Source: Sporomusa acidovorans
GTDB taxonomy: Bacteria; Bacillota; Negativicutes; Sporomusales; Sporomusaceae
Length of the DNA stretch: 64,000 nucleotides
Direction: 5' to 3' (one strand)
Assembly (NCBI RefSeq): GCF_002257695.2
Contig: NZ_CP155571.1
Numbering within the stretch: the stretch's first letter is position 1; each line of letters begins with the position of its first letter. The position numbers and the translations under genes were made by a program. Below the pieces are notes generated by a model. The model was not told the DNA's origin. It saw nothing but the letters and a program-made list of their open reading frames with translations, and ran no database searches. Shown one piece after another: positions 17,895 through 25,848 of the stretch.

Positions 17895-19499
17895 TTAAAC
17901 CTGTCTTGCGTCTTCAGGAACAACCAAAAATTTAATCTCCGGATTTCGTTCTACAACCCATCTAAGCTGCCATTCATTGCTGATCAGCGCAACCGGTCTG
18001 TCTTTTATATCCTCCACAAACAGACCGCTGTCCATATTTTTTATAGCTTTTACATCAAGATTCTCGCCGGTAAGCCACCTGGCTACCGCGTATGGCAGTT
18101 TATTCATTAAAATATCAACACCATATTCGTGTTTTAACCGATATTCAAGTACCTCAAACTGCAAAGAGCCGACAACACCGATAATGAATGATTCTACAGG
18201 GTAGTCAGGCTGATGAAATACCTGCACGGCTCCCTCCTGCGTCAGTTGAGTCATCCCCTTGACAAATTGCTTTCTCTTCATAGTATCCTTGGCTTGGACA
18301 CGAGCAAACTGTTCAGGAGGAAAAACCGGGAAATCCTGGAACGTAAAATTCGAGCCCTCCTGACATAAAGTATGCCCAATGCCGAAAATGCCCGGATCAA
18401 ATAGCCCGATAATATCTCCCGGATAAGCTTCCTCAACAATTGTCCGCTCTTGCGCCAAAAACTGCTGTGGCTGAGCAAGCTTAACAAGTTTGCCCGACTG
18501 GGCGTGATATACTGTCATACCTCTTGCAAATTTACCGGAACATATCCGTATAAAAGCCAAACGGTCCCGGTGTGCAGGATTCATATTAGCTTGAATTTTA
18601 AAAACAAACGCTGAAAACTTTTCGTTATCGGGAGCAATTACCCCTTCAGAAGACATTCTGAGTGTCGGCTGCGGAGCCAATTTCAAAAAATCTTCCAAAA
18701 ACAGACGAACCCCAAAATTAGTCATGGCACTGCCAAAAAACATAGGAGTTAATTCTCCTCTAGCCACTTTGCCAAAATCGAACTCTTCGCCTGCCATATC
18801 TAAAAGTTCAATATCCTCACATAATGCCTTATGAATATCCTCACCAAGAATTTTTTTAAACTCCGGATCATCTACCCCGCCTTGTGTCGATGGGAGAGCC
18901 CATTGCCCATGTTCACCACCGCGTTCAAAAAGTTCTATCTTGGCTTGTTTCCGTATATAAATACCGCTATAATTCCCATCAATCCCGATCGGCCAGTTCA
19001 TTGGATAAGCACGGATTCCCAGTACTTGTTCAATTTCTTCCATCAGGTCGAACGGATTACGCCCGTAGCGGTCAAGCTTATTTACAAAAGTAAATACAGG
19101 TATTCCCCGTTGTTTGCAAACTTGAAATAATTTTTTTGTCTGCTCTTCCACGCCTTTGGCCACATCAATAAGCATAACTGCGCTATCCGCAGCCATTAGC
19201 GTACGATAGGTGTCTTCACTAAAGTCTTGGTGACCGGGCGTGTCTAAAATATTAACGCGATAGCCATCATAATCAAACTGCAATACACTAGAAGTTACTG
19301 AAATACCGCGTTGTTTCTCAATCTCCATCCAGTCAGAAACTGCGTGTTTTTGTGTCTTTCTGGCTTTAACTGAACCAGCCAGACGGATAGCCCCACCATA
19401 TAACAATAGCTTTTCTGTCAAGGTCGTTTTACCGGCGTCCGGATGAGAAATAATAGCAAAAGTACGGCGTTTACTAATTTCGGGAGCAAGGTTTGACAT
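17895..19499 (-). CDS. prfC: Peptide chain release factor 3
   Basis: 534 residues. GTPase domain with G1 ISHPDAGKTTLTEKLL, G3 DTPGHQDF, G4 FVNKLDR and the RF3-typical KARKTQKHAVSDWMEIEKQRGISVTSS insert; EF-Tu-like domain II at about 300-390, and the RF3 C-terminal domain (GVVGSLQFEVLEYRL). It removes RF1/RF2 from the ribosome after peptide release. GGAGGC precedes the ATG. RF3 is patchily distributed in Firmicutes. Confidence 0.97.
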   Translation of the reverse strand: MSNLAPEISKRRTFAIISHPDAGKTTLTEKLLLYGGAIRLAGSVKARKTQKHAVSDWMEIEKQRGISVTSSVLQFDYDGYRVNILDTPGHQDFSEDTYRTLMAADSAVMLIDVAKGVEEQTKKLFQVCKQRGIPVFTFVNKLDRYGRNPFDLMEEIEQVLGIRAYPMNWPIGIDGNYSGIYIRKQAKIELFERGGEHGQWALPSTQGGVDDPEFKKILGEDIHKALCEDIELLDMAGEEFDFGKVARGELTPMFFGSAMTNFGVRLFLEDFLKLAPQPTLRMSSEGVIAPDNEKFSAFVFKIQANMNPAHRDRLAFIRICSGKFARGMTVYHAQSGKLVKLAQPQQFLAQERTIVEEAYPGDIIGLFDPGIFGIGHTLCQEGSNFTFQDFPVFPPEQFARVQAKDTMKRKQFVKGMTQLTQEGAVQVFHQPDYPVESFIIGVVGSLQFEVLEYRLKHEYGVDILMNKLPYAVARWLTGENLDVKAIKNMDSGLFVEDIKDRPVALISNEWQLRWVVERNPEIKFLVVPEDARQV

Positions 19500-19595
19500 T
19501 ATTGCCTCCTAAAGTTAATTCATTATTTACTTTTACAGCATAACTGTTGTTTGATCGGGAATAATTTTATCGAGACTAATTACGGGGGTGCATTT

Positions 19596-19958
19596 ATGAG
19601 TATACACATGAGTCAAATACCAGTCAAAAAGGTATGTATAGATGGACATGCACTTACAGAAAACGGTACTTACGAATTTACTGTTGATTGCGGTGCTGTA
19701 TTTTTTGGTGCGATATACAACAGTGAAGGCAGTCTGCAGTCGGTTGATCAATTCTTTTATACGGATCGGTTTTCACGCGACGATGTCGAAGGTGCTATAA
19801 AAAATGACCAACTGTTTAGTGTGGATGACCGCGATTTTCCTATAAAAGCCTATTTACTGAGCAAAACTATATCCGGCAGGGAATGGTTAAGGTTCCATGC
19901 AGTCGTGCCCTGTGCGGTAAATCCGGATTACTTTTACAACAAATTTATTGGCGACTAA
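19596..19958 (+). CDS. Hypothetical protein
   Basis: 120 residues from the ATG at 19596, which has GGGGGTG five bases upstream; an earlier TTG frame start lacks a ribosome binding site. No family recognised. The protein is soluble, acidic, with a probable beta-rich N-terminus (KKVCIDGHALTENGTYEF) and aromatic-rich C-terminus (REWLRFHAVVP, YFYNKF). It is divergent from prfC and upstream of the tRNA operon. Nothing links it to a pathway. Confidence 0.6.
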   Translation: MSIHMSQIPVKKVCIDGHALTENGTYEFTVDCGAVFFGAIYNSEGSLQSVDQFFYTDRFSRDDVEGAIKNDQLFSVDDRDFPIKAYLLSKTISGREWLRFHAVVPCAVNPDYFYNKFIGD

Positions 19959-20067
19959 CCACTAATCATAACGTAAACAATACAATAATTTAATATACAC
20001 CATTAATTAACAGTAGTCAATGTTAGGCTAACTCCTTTATCAACATAATATTTCATATAAAATCGGA

Positions 20068-20096
20068 TTGACAGATTATCTGCCGTACTATATAAT
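20068..20096 (+). promoter_or_regulatory. Consensus promoter of the tRNA operon
   Basis: TTGACA - 17 bp - TATAAT, perfect consensus, 23 bp before the tRNA-like sequence. Confidence 0.92.
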
Positions 20097-20118
20097 CTAC
20101 GATGTGATATGATCTTAG

Positions 20119-20196
20119 TGCCGGATGATTCAGTTGGCAGGTCTTCTGGCTCATAACCCGAAGATCACAGGTTCCATTCTTGTTTTTTCGCAACTA
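20119..20196 (+). pseudogene. Degenerate initiator tRNA (tRNA-fMet) copy
   Basis: The segment keeps the initiator anticodon arm (GGCTCATAACCCGAAG, loop CTCATAA, anticodon CAT), a D-arm (GATT...GGTC) and a T-arm (ACAGG/CTTGT), and aligns along its whole length with the intact tRNA-fMet at 21452-21526 on the other strand. One of the three GC pairs of the initiator anticodon stem is broken (TGG/CCC) and the acceptor stem has two mismatches and several wobbles. It lacks CCA. It is the first unit after a perfect promoter, two bases before tRNA-Thr. Confidence 0.7.
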
Positions 20197-20198
20197 AT

Positions 20199-20274
20199 GC
20201 TGGTGTAGCTCAGTCGGTAGAGCGTATCCTTGGTAAGGATAAGGTCACCGGTTCAATCCCGGTCACTAGCTCCA
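20199..20274 (+). tRNA. tRNA-Thr (GGT)
   Basis: Cloverleaf: acceptor GCTGGTG/CACTAGC, anticodon stem TATCC/GGATA, loop TTGGTAA with anticodon GGT; T-arm ACCGG/CCGGT; CCA encoded. Reads ACC, the specifier proposed for the thrS T-box. Confidence 0.97.
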
Positions 20275-20283
20275 CAATAATAT

Positions 20284-20360
20284 GGCGGCGTAGCTCAGTT
20301 GGCTAGAGCATGCGGTTCATACCCGCAGTGTCCGGGGTTCAAATCCCTGCGCCGCCACCA
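20284..20360 (+). tRNA. tRNA-Met (CAT), elongator type
   Basis: Acceptor GGCGGCG/CGCCGCC, anticodon stem TGCGG/CCGCA, loop TTCATAC, anticodon CAT; CCA encoded. A G1-C72 pair and non-initiator anticodon stem indicate the elongator form. Confidence 0.94.
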
Positions 20361-20363
20361 AAA

Positions 20364-20391
20364 AACCTTGCTCTTTGAGCAAGGTTTTTTT
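20364..20391 (+). terminator. Terminator of the tRNA operon
   Basis: Hairpin AACCTTGCTC / (G)AGCAAGGTT followed by TTTTTT, directly after tRNA-Met. Confidence 0.9.
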
Positions 20392-20511
20392 ATATTATCC
20401 TGTAAAAAAATTCTATCTATTTTTTACCAGGACACGACCGACTTTTTAACATCTACGAGATTTCACTGGCTTTAGTAACGTAAACTTGCTAACACATTGC
20501 TGTCCCTGCGC

Positions 20512-21219
20512 TTATTCTTCTTTCATTTTGCGAAGAAGGTTTAACACCTCAACATATAGCCAAATAAGCGTGACCAGCAGTCCAAACGCGCAAAACCATT
20601 CATATTCGGCAGGAAGCCCCTGCCGCACACTTTGACTGATATTCTCGTAATCAACAAACAGATTTAATGTTGCAACAGCGATTACGATTAAACTAAAAAC
20701 AATACCGACAGTTCCACCTTGATGAATCTGTGGGATATTAATGCCGAATAAGCCTAAAACAAATTGAATGAAATAGGTTATTGCAATACCGAACGTAGCC
20801 ATAAAGACAGCCCGCATAAAACCTTCATTAACTTTTACATAACCTTTCGCATAAATAAGCGCCGAACTAATTGCAATCCCAAATGTTATCATTACAGCAT
20901 TAATGACAACTCCATGATACATTTTAGCCAATACTACCGATATGGCGGCCAAAAACATACCTTCCAGAATAGCATACAGTGGCGATAAGAAGCCGGCCCA
21001 GGCTGGGCGGAAACTTATGGCAAGAGCCGCAATAAATCCCATAATAGATGTGACCATTGCCGTAACAGGAGTTCCATACCCCATCACCCATGTGACTAAG
21101 GCCGAAATGATAACAATTCCTACTAACGCAAGGCTTTTTGTTGCTACACCTGTATATGTAGCAGTTTGACTACCGTATGTATGGAGGGCCTTTACCCTTG
21201 AAATCACAGGATTTGCCAC
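20512..21219 (-). CDS. Bax inhibitor-1 (YetJ/YccA-like) membrane protein
   Basis: 235 residues with about seven hydrophobic segments and no signal peptide; the loop FRPAWAGFLSPLYAILEGMFLAAIS and the C-terminal FVDYENISQSV with acidic pair in membrane helix surroundings match the BI-1 superfamily (pattern FD...I..). Bacterial YetJ is a pH-sensitive calcium leak channel; the role here is inferred only by family. GTG start with AAGGAGA upstream. It converges on the tRNA operon, from which it is separated by that operon's terminator. Confidence 0.87.
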   Translation of the reverse strand: MANPVISRVKALHTYGSQTATYTGVATKSLALVGIVIISALVTWVMGYGTPVTAMVTSIMGFIAALAISFRPAWAGFLSPLYAILEGMFLAAISVVLAKMYHGVVINAVMITFGIAISSALIYAKGYVKVNEGFMRAVFMATFGIAITYFIQFVLGLFGINIPQIHQGGTVGIVFSLIVIAVATLNLFVDYENISQSVRQGLPAEYEWFCAFGLLVTLIWLYVEVLNLLRKMKEE

Positions 21220-21415
21220 AATAAACCATCTCCTTAATTTAACTTAAATACCATTATACCATAGGAATGGATTTTATTATAGACTGCGAATACATTTGAC
21301 AGACAGGGTACTAGTAAAAATCCAACGCCAGCTTATCGAGGGTATTAACACCCTGTAGAAAAAAATCTTTGAGGGGATTTCTATTTTTAGAATTTCTCTA
21401 GAAAGGTTTGGAAAC

Positions 21416-21444
21416 TAAAAAGCCACATCCTTAAAAAGATGCAG
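21416..21444 (-). terminator. Terminator of tRNA-fMet
   Basis: Minus-strand stem GCTGCATC / GGATGTGGC (with G-U pairs) followed by TTTTTAG, just after the tRNA. Confidence 0.65.
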
Positions 21445-21451
21445 CATGCTT

Positions 21452-21526
<75 letters not shown>

Positions 21527-21677
21527 ATATAGGATTATAATATCCAATATTCTTGTGATTATGCATCTGAGCCATAATTTAAATAGGACAAATATCGAAT
21601 TTGCATCTGTGTAAAATATTAATGCAATCAAGTGTACCGTTGTTTTCCAAATTTTAGCTTCTTGATTCTTCGTCCAA

Positions 21678-21706
21678 TTGCAAATTAATAACAAATACCA
21701 TATAAT
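21678..21706 (+). promoter_or_regulatory. Promoter of a small membrane-peptide gene
   Basis: TTGCAA - 17 bp - TATAAT on the plus strand, 37 bp before the start codon at 21744. Confidence 0.72.
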
Positions 21707-21743
21707 ATAGATAACAGAATAAGTTAATAAGGAGGTGCTCAAG

Positions 21744-21845
21744 ATGATTACTGGGATAGTAATAACGGCGCTTGTTCTCGTTAGTTTTCTAGCTCTAGTA
21801 ATCACAGTTGAAACTTATTTAGAAAAGAATAATCAATGTTTATAA
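21744..21845 (+). CDS. Small membrane peptide (33 residues)
   Basis: Short gene with every expected signal: a promoter at 21678, AAGGAGGTG six bases before the ATG, a 34-codon frame and a strong terminator directly after. The product is a single hydrophobic helix (ITGIVITALVLVSFLALVI) followed by a short charged tail (ETYLEKNN). No homologue recognised. It may be a holin-like, toxin-like or regulatory membrane peptide; nothing in the sequence decides between these. Confidence 0.68.
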   Translation: MITGIVITALVLVSFLALVITVETYLEKNNQCL

Positions 21846-21850
21846 ATACT

Positions 21851-21873
21851 AGAGCCTTCGGGCTCTTTTTTTT
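21851..21873 (+). terminator. Terminator of the small membrane-peptide gene
   Basis: GAGCC-TTCG-GGCTC hairpin followed by nine T. Confidence 0.95.
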
Positions 21874-21910
21874 GTTATTCTGTCTATGCATGTAAAACTC
21901 CGCTACTATT

Positions 21911-22384
21911 TTATAAAATACCTAATTTAGTTTCTATCCATTTCCGCGTTTCCGGATGCAAAATAATTTTGTCTTTATTTTGTAGATACCAGGGAATCAC
22001 ATCTAACCGGTCAGACATGCGTGAGACGGCCAACCAGTCAGCTAGCATTTCTCTTTTATATTTGTCGGACATTGGTAATACGATCATATTTCCTGTCTCT
22101 AAAAATGTAACCCACCACTGCCAGTGATGGGGATTATTATGATAATGCTTGACCAAACTTGAAACCAATCCATCGTTTGCTTTACTTAAGTCAAATGTCC
22201 CGTCAGATTTTTTTAAACAGTTACTGGAAAACCCTTCTACACGTGATGTCCATTCAGCTAATGAGAATTTGCTCATATCATGAACAAGGCCACGCCAAGG
22301 GATACCCAGTTTGCATGCTTCTAAAAAAACATACCATTTATGCTTTAAAACATATTTAAAATATTTTATATGATTCCTAATAAT
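21911..22384 (-). CDS. DUF5662 family protein, copy 1 (possible AUU start)
   Basis: About 158 residues. The family pattern is clear: KYVLKHKWYVFLEACKLG, a GLVHDMSKF segment, HYHNNPHHWQWWV, and EMLADWLAVSR with a C-terminal LHPETRKWIE. DUF5662 members are small cytoplasmic proteins of unknown function, often phage- or mobile-element-associated; the conserved His/Asp suggest a metal site. An ATG-started frame begins at 22471 but has no ribosome binding site; GGGGGTG lies seven bases before an ATT at 22382-22384, and starting there gives the family N-terminus. A TTG at 22388-22390 is too close. A second, damaged copy lies at 24732. Confidence 0.72.
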   Translation of the reverse strand: MIRNHIKYFKYVLKHKWYVFLEACKLGIPWRGLVHDMSKFSLAEWTSRVEGFSSNCLKKSDGTFDLSKANDGLVSSLVKHYHNNPHHWQWWVTFLETGNMIVLPMSDKYKREMLADWLAVSRMSDRLDVIPWYLQNKDKIILHPETRKWIETKLGIL

Positions 22385-22601
22385 ATGCAAGCACCCCCGT
22401 AAAATAAACCCCAATTTAAAATTGCAAACAAATATTGATATGCAGATACTACTAACAAAAAAGCCATCCATCAGGACAGTCCCAATAGACAGCTCAGTAC
22501 CTTTCCGGTCTTTACGTGCGCATTCATCTAAAACGAATAGAAAACATAACCCTCTATTAGCAAAAACAGTTTCTAAGATTTCGATAGACCCAGTTCCGGC
22601 A

Positions 22602-22736
22602 TTAACTGATGAAATCCACTACAATTCCCAGTAAAACAATCACCAAAATAAGTACTTTGTAAAGAAGCCAAGGCTCTTCTCCTAAATCGCGTTTAATCAA
22701 CTGTCTGTATGCCCATTGTCGAATAAAAGCCATCAT
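22602..22736 (-). CDS. Small membrane protein (44 residues)
   Basis: A 45-codon frame with AAAGGAGG immediately upstream of tandem ATG codons. The N-terminal half is basic and amphipathic (FIRQWAYRQLIKRDLGEEPW), and the C-terminal half is a single transmembrane helix (VLILVIVLLGIVVDFI). No family recognised. It precedes the DUF5662 gene on the same strand by about 220 bp. Confidence 0.6.
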   Translation of the reverse strand: MMAFIRQWAYRQLIKRDLGEEPWLLYKVLILVIVLLGIVVDFIS

Positions 22737-22935
22737 ACCGCCTCCTTTTTGGCGGTATTCCTATCACCGCCAAATGATCTTTGTCACATGTGCGGATGTA
22801 TTTACTTATAATATCGTATAAAACACCCAAAAAGTTAATTTCTCAAACATATAAAACCTATATTTTCAACCTTAATCACCTCCGAACAGCATAGTCCATA
22901 TAATATAACAGGCTAAACCATAAGGTGGTGATAAT

Positions 22936-23088
22936 TTGATTATTGATTTTGATGAGCGGAAATTCAAAAGTGAAATTATTGATATGGTCCGTCCACTGGG
23001 ATTAAATAAACGCCAAATTGAACAAGTTGTGTCACAAGCACTCCTGGCAGTTCGGCGATCAAGCAGTCCGGTTGCCCCTCGCTGCTAA
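22936..23088 (+). CDS. Small hypothetical protein (50 residues, TTG start)
   Basis: AAGGTGGTG lies five bases before a TTG that opens a 51-codon frame, and a strong terminator follows 15 bp past the stop. A TATAAT at about 22914-22919 could be its -10 box; no clear -35 was seen. The product is soluble and charged (IDFDERKFKSEIIDM, then NKRQIEQVVSQALLAVRR). No homologue recognised. Confidence 0.52.
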   Translation: MIIDFDERKFKSEIIDMVRPLGLNKRQIEQVVSQALLAVRRSSSPVAPRC

Positions 23089-23102
23089 AGGCTTTATGTA
23101 CT

Positions 23103-23139
23103 AAAAGCCCCGCTTGTTCTCGAGACAAGCGGGGTTTTT
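23103..23139 (+). terminator. Terminator after the 50-residue gene
   Basis: Stem AAAAGCCCCGCTTGT / ACAAGCGGGGTTTTT, 13-15 bp, with a T-run; the matching A-run makes it usable on both strands, though nothing ends here on the minus strand. Confidence 0.92.
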
Positions 23140-23259
23140 AATATTCAAATATATCGGTAGTTCTGTTCATGCGTCGCGAAAAACCTTCCTGTATAGGTGC
23201 CGGAGAGTATTTATGTTTTACTGTGGTTGCGGGCATACAAGTATCAAAGCTGATAGTTT

Positions 23260-23889
23260 TTAGATTATAATATGTTTGGCTACATCCAGGGTAATTTGCT
23301 TTTTCAATGCCTCCGCCTGTTCTTTTATGGATATGTTTATCGCAAGAATCTCTTGAACAAAAATCCGATCAGATATAGAAGCAAGATTGATTTCAACTGT
23401 GACCAAAGCTGCGTATACTCCTGCATAGGCAAGCAAACCGCAGGCTAAAGATTCGCTGGCTGCATTCGGGTTGCCGGAGTGAACAACATTAATTGCAAAA
23501 TTCATAACTTGAAGACAACTTTGTCCAACAGACAAGGAATAGCGTGCGGCCTTTTTGGTTGCTTCCTGCACTGCCTGTTTTCTGATTAGAATTTCATTTT
23601 CGTTGCTTTTCGGAAGTTTATAAGCATTAACAATTTCTAGGTATGCGTGCCCATCCCCATCAATACCGCTTAACAGTTCATCTTTTAACCGCGTACCTTC
23701 CTGTTTAAGCTTAACAACAGATTCTTGTACGTCTTTAAACTTCTCCTTTCCCTCAGTCAAGTTGCACACCATCAATCCTAATGCTGCCCCCAATGCCCCT
23801 GCTAAAGCAGCGACACCTCCGCCCCCCGGCATTGGAGACTCTGATGCAAGATCATCTACAAAATCAGTTATGCTCTTATCGATTAATAT
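23260..23889 (-). CDS. fchA: Cyclodeaminase/cyclohydrolase family protein (FchA-like), AUA start
   Basis: 209 residues if started at the ATA at 23887-23889. The family motif SPMPGGGGVAALAGALGAAL is followed by a helical bundle with GKEKFKDVQESV and a YAGVYAALVTVEINL segment; this is the FTCD_C/FchA fold that acts on formimino- or methenyl-tetrahydrofolate. The frame is open back to a TGA four codons before and has no ATG, GTG or TTG ahead of the PGGGG motif; AAGGAGTG lies seven bases before the ATA and the resulting (M)LIDKSITDFVDDLA is the normal family N-terminus. Either AUA is used or the start codon has mutated. Its companion hypothetical gene is 52 bp upstream. Confidence 0.8.
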   Translation of the reverse strand: MLIDKSITDFVDDLASESPMPGGGGVAALAGALGAALGLMVCNLTEGKEKFKDVQESVVKLKQEGTRLKDELLSGIDGDGHAYLEIVNAYKLPKSNENEILIRKQAVQEATKKAARYSLSVGQSCLQVMNFAINVVHSGNPNAASESLACGLLAYAGVYAALVTVEINLASISDRIFVQEILAINISIKEQAEALKKQITLDVAKHIII

Positions 23890-23941
23890 GGCGGTTCACT
23901 CCTTCTTTAATTTATATAGTCCAGTAAAGGTTTAATTCATA

Positions 23942-24223
23942 TCAAATTCCCTCTGAACCCGATTTATTATCCCCCTCTTTTACACGATTACAAGGAACGG
24001 ACAGAGTAGACTCCACTACAATAACCTTAATCTGCCACTGTCCAGCAATATACTCAACATATTCTGCATCGGCAAAATGCCGTAAAACTCGAGCTAGTGC
24101 CTCTTGGGCGGCAATTAATTGCAATCTCTGGGATGGCATTGCATGAGAATTATGAATTTGTTTGGTAATAGCATTATAATCGTTAATGGTAGTCAACAGG
24201 GCTGCTTTTAGTTTTCGTTCCAT
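23942..24223 (-). CDS. Hypothetical protein (93 residues)
   Basis: Started at the ATG preceded by AGGGGGAAGG; a longer frame begins 12 codons earlier inside that binding site. Helical protein (LKAALLTTINDYNAITKQIHN, then LIAAQEALARVLRHFADAEYVEYI) with a C-terminal tail. No family recognised. It is 52 bp upstream of the fchA-like gene on the same strand and probably co-transcribed with it. Confidence 0.5.
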   Translation of the reverse strand: MERKLKAALLTTINDYNAITKQIHNSHAMPSQRLQLIAAQEALARVLRHFADAEYVEYIAGQWQIKVIVVESTLSVPCNRVKEGDNKSGSEGI

Positions 24224-24485
24224 AATGACCTTCCCCCTATCCATCTTTTTGGCTGTCAAAGCTTTGGGGTGTTCTATAGCCTATTGCAATTCTATCTTAT
24301 CTACTGCCTCATAGCCTTATTATATATATAATACTCCAAAAGGCAGTATTTACAAAACGCAACGTGCCTATATTACTATAAAAATTTTATTGTTACTGTA
24401 AGGAATGAATTGACATCGAAAGTCAGAACCACCCGTAAATGAGTTGCTTGATTACGCTCTATAAGGGCATGGTCCTAACTGAAGT

Positions 24486-24521
24486 TAAAAATACCCAGCA
24501 AGTTGCGTTGCTGGGTACTTT
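24486..24521 (-). terminator. Terminator following the tyrS remnant
   Basis: Stem TACCCAGCAA / TTGCTGGGTA followed on the minus strand by TTTTTAAC, two bases past the fragment's stop codon. Confidence 0.82.
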
Positions 24522-24670
24522 TCATGATTCTTCTTCACCATGGACCAACTTAGTAAGCTCATACGCCAATATCTCCTTGGCTTCGTTAAGCTGGCTACCT
24601 TCCCAATTATCCATTGCATCAATTTGTTTAAGTGGCAAGAAGGTAAGCATACGTTATATCACCGCTTTAC
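24522..24670 (-). pseudogene. Tyrosyl-tRNA synthetase fragment
   Basis: About 42 codons ending in TGA encode the last part of a TyrS catalytic domain: LTFLPLKQIDAMDNWEGS, LNEAKEILAYEL and TKLVHGEEE. The rest of the catalytic domain upstream and the S4 domain downstream are missing; upstream the frame is closed by TAA, with similarity hinted in another frame. A clean terminator follows. This is a remnant, not a gene. Whether it was a duplicate of the chromosomal tyrS or came from elsewhere cannot be told. Confidence 0.72.
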
Positions 24671-24731
24671 AATATCAGTACAAAATACACTTTTAAATAA
24701 ATTCCATTAAACAGCAGCCGAAGCCGTTGGG

Positions 24732-25187
24732 TTATCTTCTTTTTCTAATTTCAAACTCTAACCATTGGCGTGTATCCGGGTGTAAGACAAGCTTATCCTT
24801 CCATTTGTAATACCAAGTATATATGTCACTTCGCTCGGGATTTCGTGAAACTGCCAACCAGTCCGCCAGCATCTCTTTCCTATACCGTTCAGGAATGGGC
24901 AGCACTTTCTGTTCTCCGTTATCTAAATACACAACCCAGTACTGCCAATGATGCGGATTGTTATGATAATAATGATTCCAGCATTCTATTACTTGACATT
25001 CCAAGGCATGAAGGTCACAATATAAATCTTCATATTGAAAAGCATTACATCTAGCACGTAAAGCTTTAATACGAGGTAGCCGTTCCGCCGGTAAAAACTT
25101 ACTTAGATCATGTAAAACTCCCTGTAGGGGAATACCCAAACGACAACATTCAATAAAAACATACCATTTATGTTTTAAAACGGAATA
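24732..25187 (-). pseudogene. DUF5662 family protein, copy 2, probably 5'-truncated
   Basis: Homologous along its length to copy 1 at 21911: LKHKWYVFIECCRLGIPLQGVLHDLSKF, NHYYHNNPHHWQYWVVYL, EMLADWLAVSR and LHPDTRQWLEF. The frame runs back only to a TAA at 25188-25190, leaving no ATG or GTG and no ribosome binding site; the sole candidate is a TTG at 25137 inside a conserved block. Copy 1 retains about eight more N-terminal residues. I read this as a paralogue that lost its start. Confidence 0.66.
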
Positions 25188-25362
25188 TTAAATAGGCTAT
25201 AAACTCATTCATATATTAATAATAAAACAAAAGAAAGCTCGAAGCAAATGCTGAACCAATACCTCGCGAATAAGTGACTCAAATATTTTTTTCAGCTTCC
25301 CCATCTCATAAATAAAAAATACCGCTATCTGCGGCAAGGTTCTCTTGGCATAGTATCACTCC

Positions 25363-25386
25363 AAAAAAATTGAGCCACCGCGGCTC
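25363..25386 (-). terminator. Terminator of the 51-residue gene
   Basis: Minus-strand GAGCC-GCGGT-GGCTC hairpin followed by AATTTTTTT, 14 bp past the stop codon. Confidence 0.8.
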
Positions 25387-25400
25387 TAAAATATTATTAT

Positions 25401-25556
25401 CTACTTATCGTTTTCTTTCTGGTTATTATATTGCTTCGCTAAATATTCCTCATAGTCTTCCCGGGTAAAAAATATTTTTTCTTTCTTTACATTACCATTA
25501 CTATCTTGGTCACCATTCACTGTCACCTGATTACCATCCAGGTACGCATATTTCAT
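25401..25556 (-). CDS. Small hydrophilic protein (51 residues)
   Basis: AGGAGGG lies seven bases before the ATG, and a terminator follows. The product is short and highly charged (KYAYLDGNQVTVNGDQ, then KKEKIFFTREDYEEYLAKQY). No family recognised. A TATAAT sits about 24 bp before the ribosome binding site and may be the -10 box. Confidence 0.6.
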   Translation of the reverse strand: MKYAYLDGNQVTVNGDQDSNGNVKKEKIFFTREDYEEYLAKQYNNQKENDK

Positions 25557-25848
25557 TGCGGCATCCCTCCTGTTTTATTATATGCCGGAGAATAAGCTAC
25601 TATATAATAAGTTACCTGCGTTAACAGCGCCGAGTCCACATACCAAACGGCGTTTTTATTTGCAGTTTGGCATATGCTTACTCTTCCGGTTACCGTAATT
25701 TCGGTAACACAATATCTGGTCTGGCTCTACATATCCTCAGTCGTTAATTGCTGACAACTTTCCTTCGCAGTTTGTACATTGCATTGGATCACCTCCTGAC
25801 AGGGAATTAATAGATTTTGCCGAATACACCTTTGAAAGGAGTGAATTT
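25557..25848. other. Intergenic region
   Basis: Divergent upstream region for the genes at 25401 (minus) and 25849 (plus). It contains a GCGCCG...CGGCGTTTTTATTT hairpin at about 25627-25664 that looks like a plus-strand terminator with no gene before it. No further feature seen. Confidence 0.4.

Noticed and set aside
20131..20182. Intact tRNA-Met at this site
   Set aside because: The acceptor stem has mismatches and CCA is missing, so it is scored as a degenerate copy.
24439..24696. 85-residue plus-strand open frame
   Set aside because: It is antisense to the TyrS remnant and its terminator, with no ribosome binding site.
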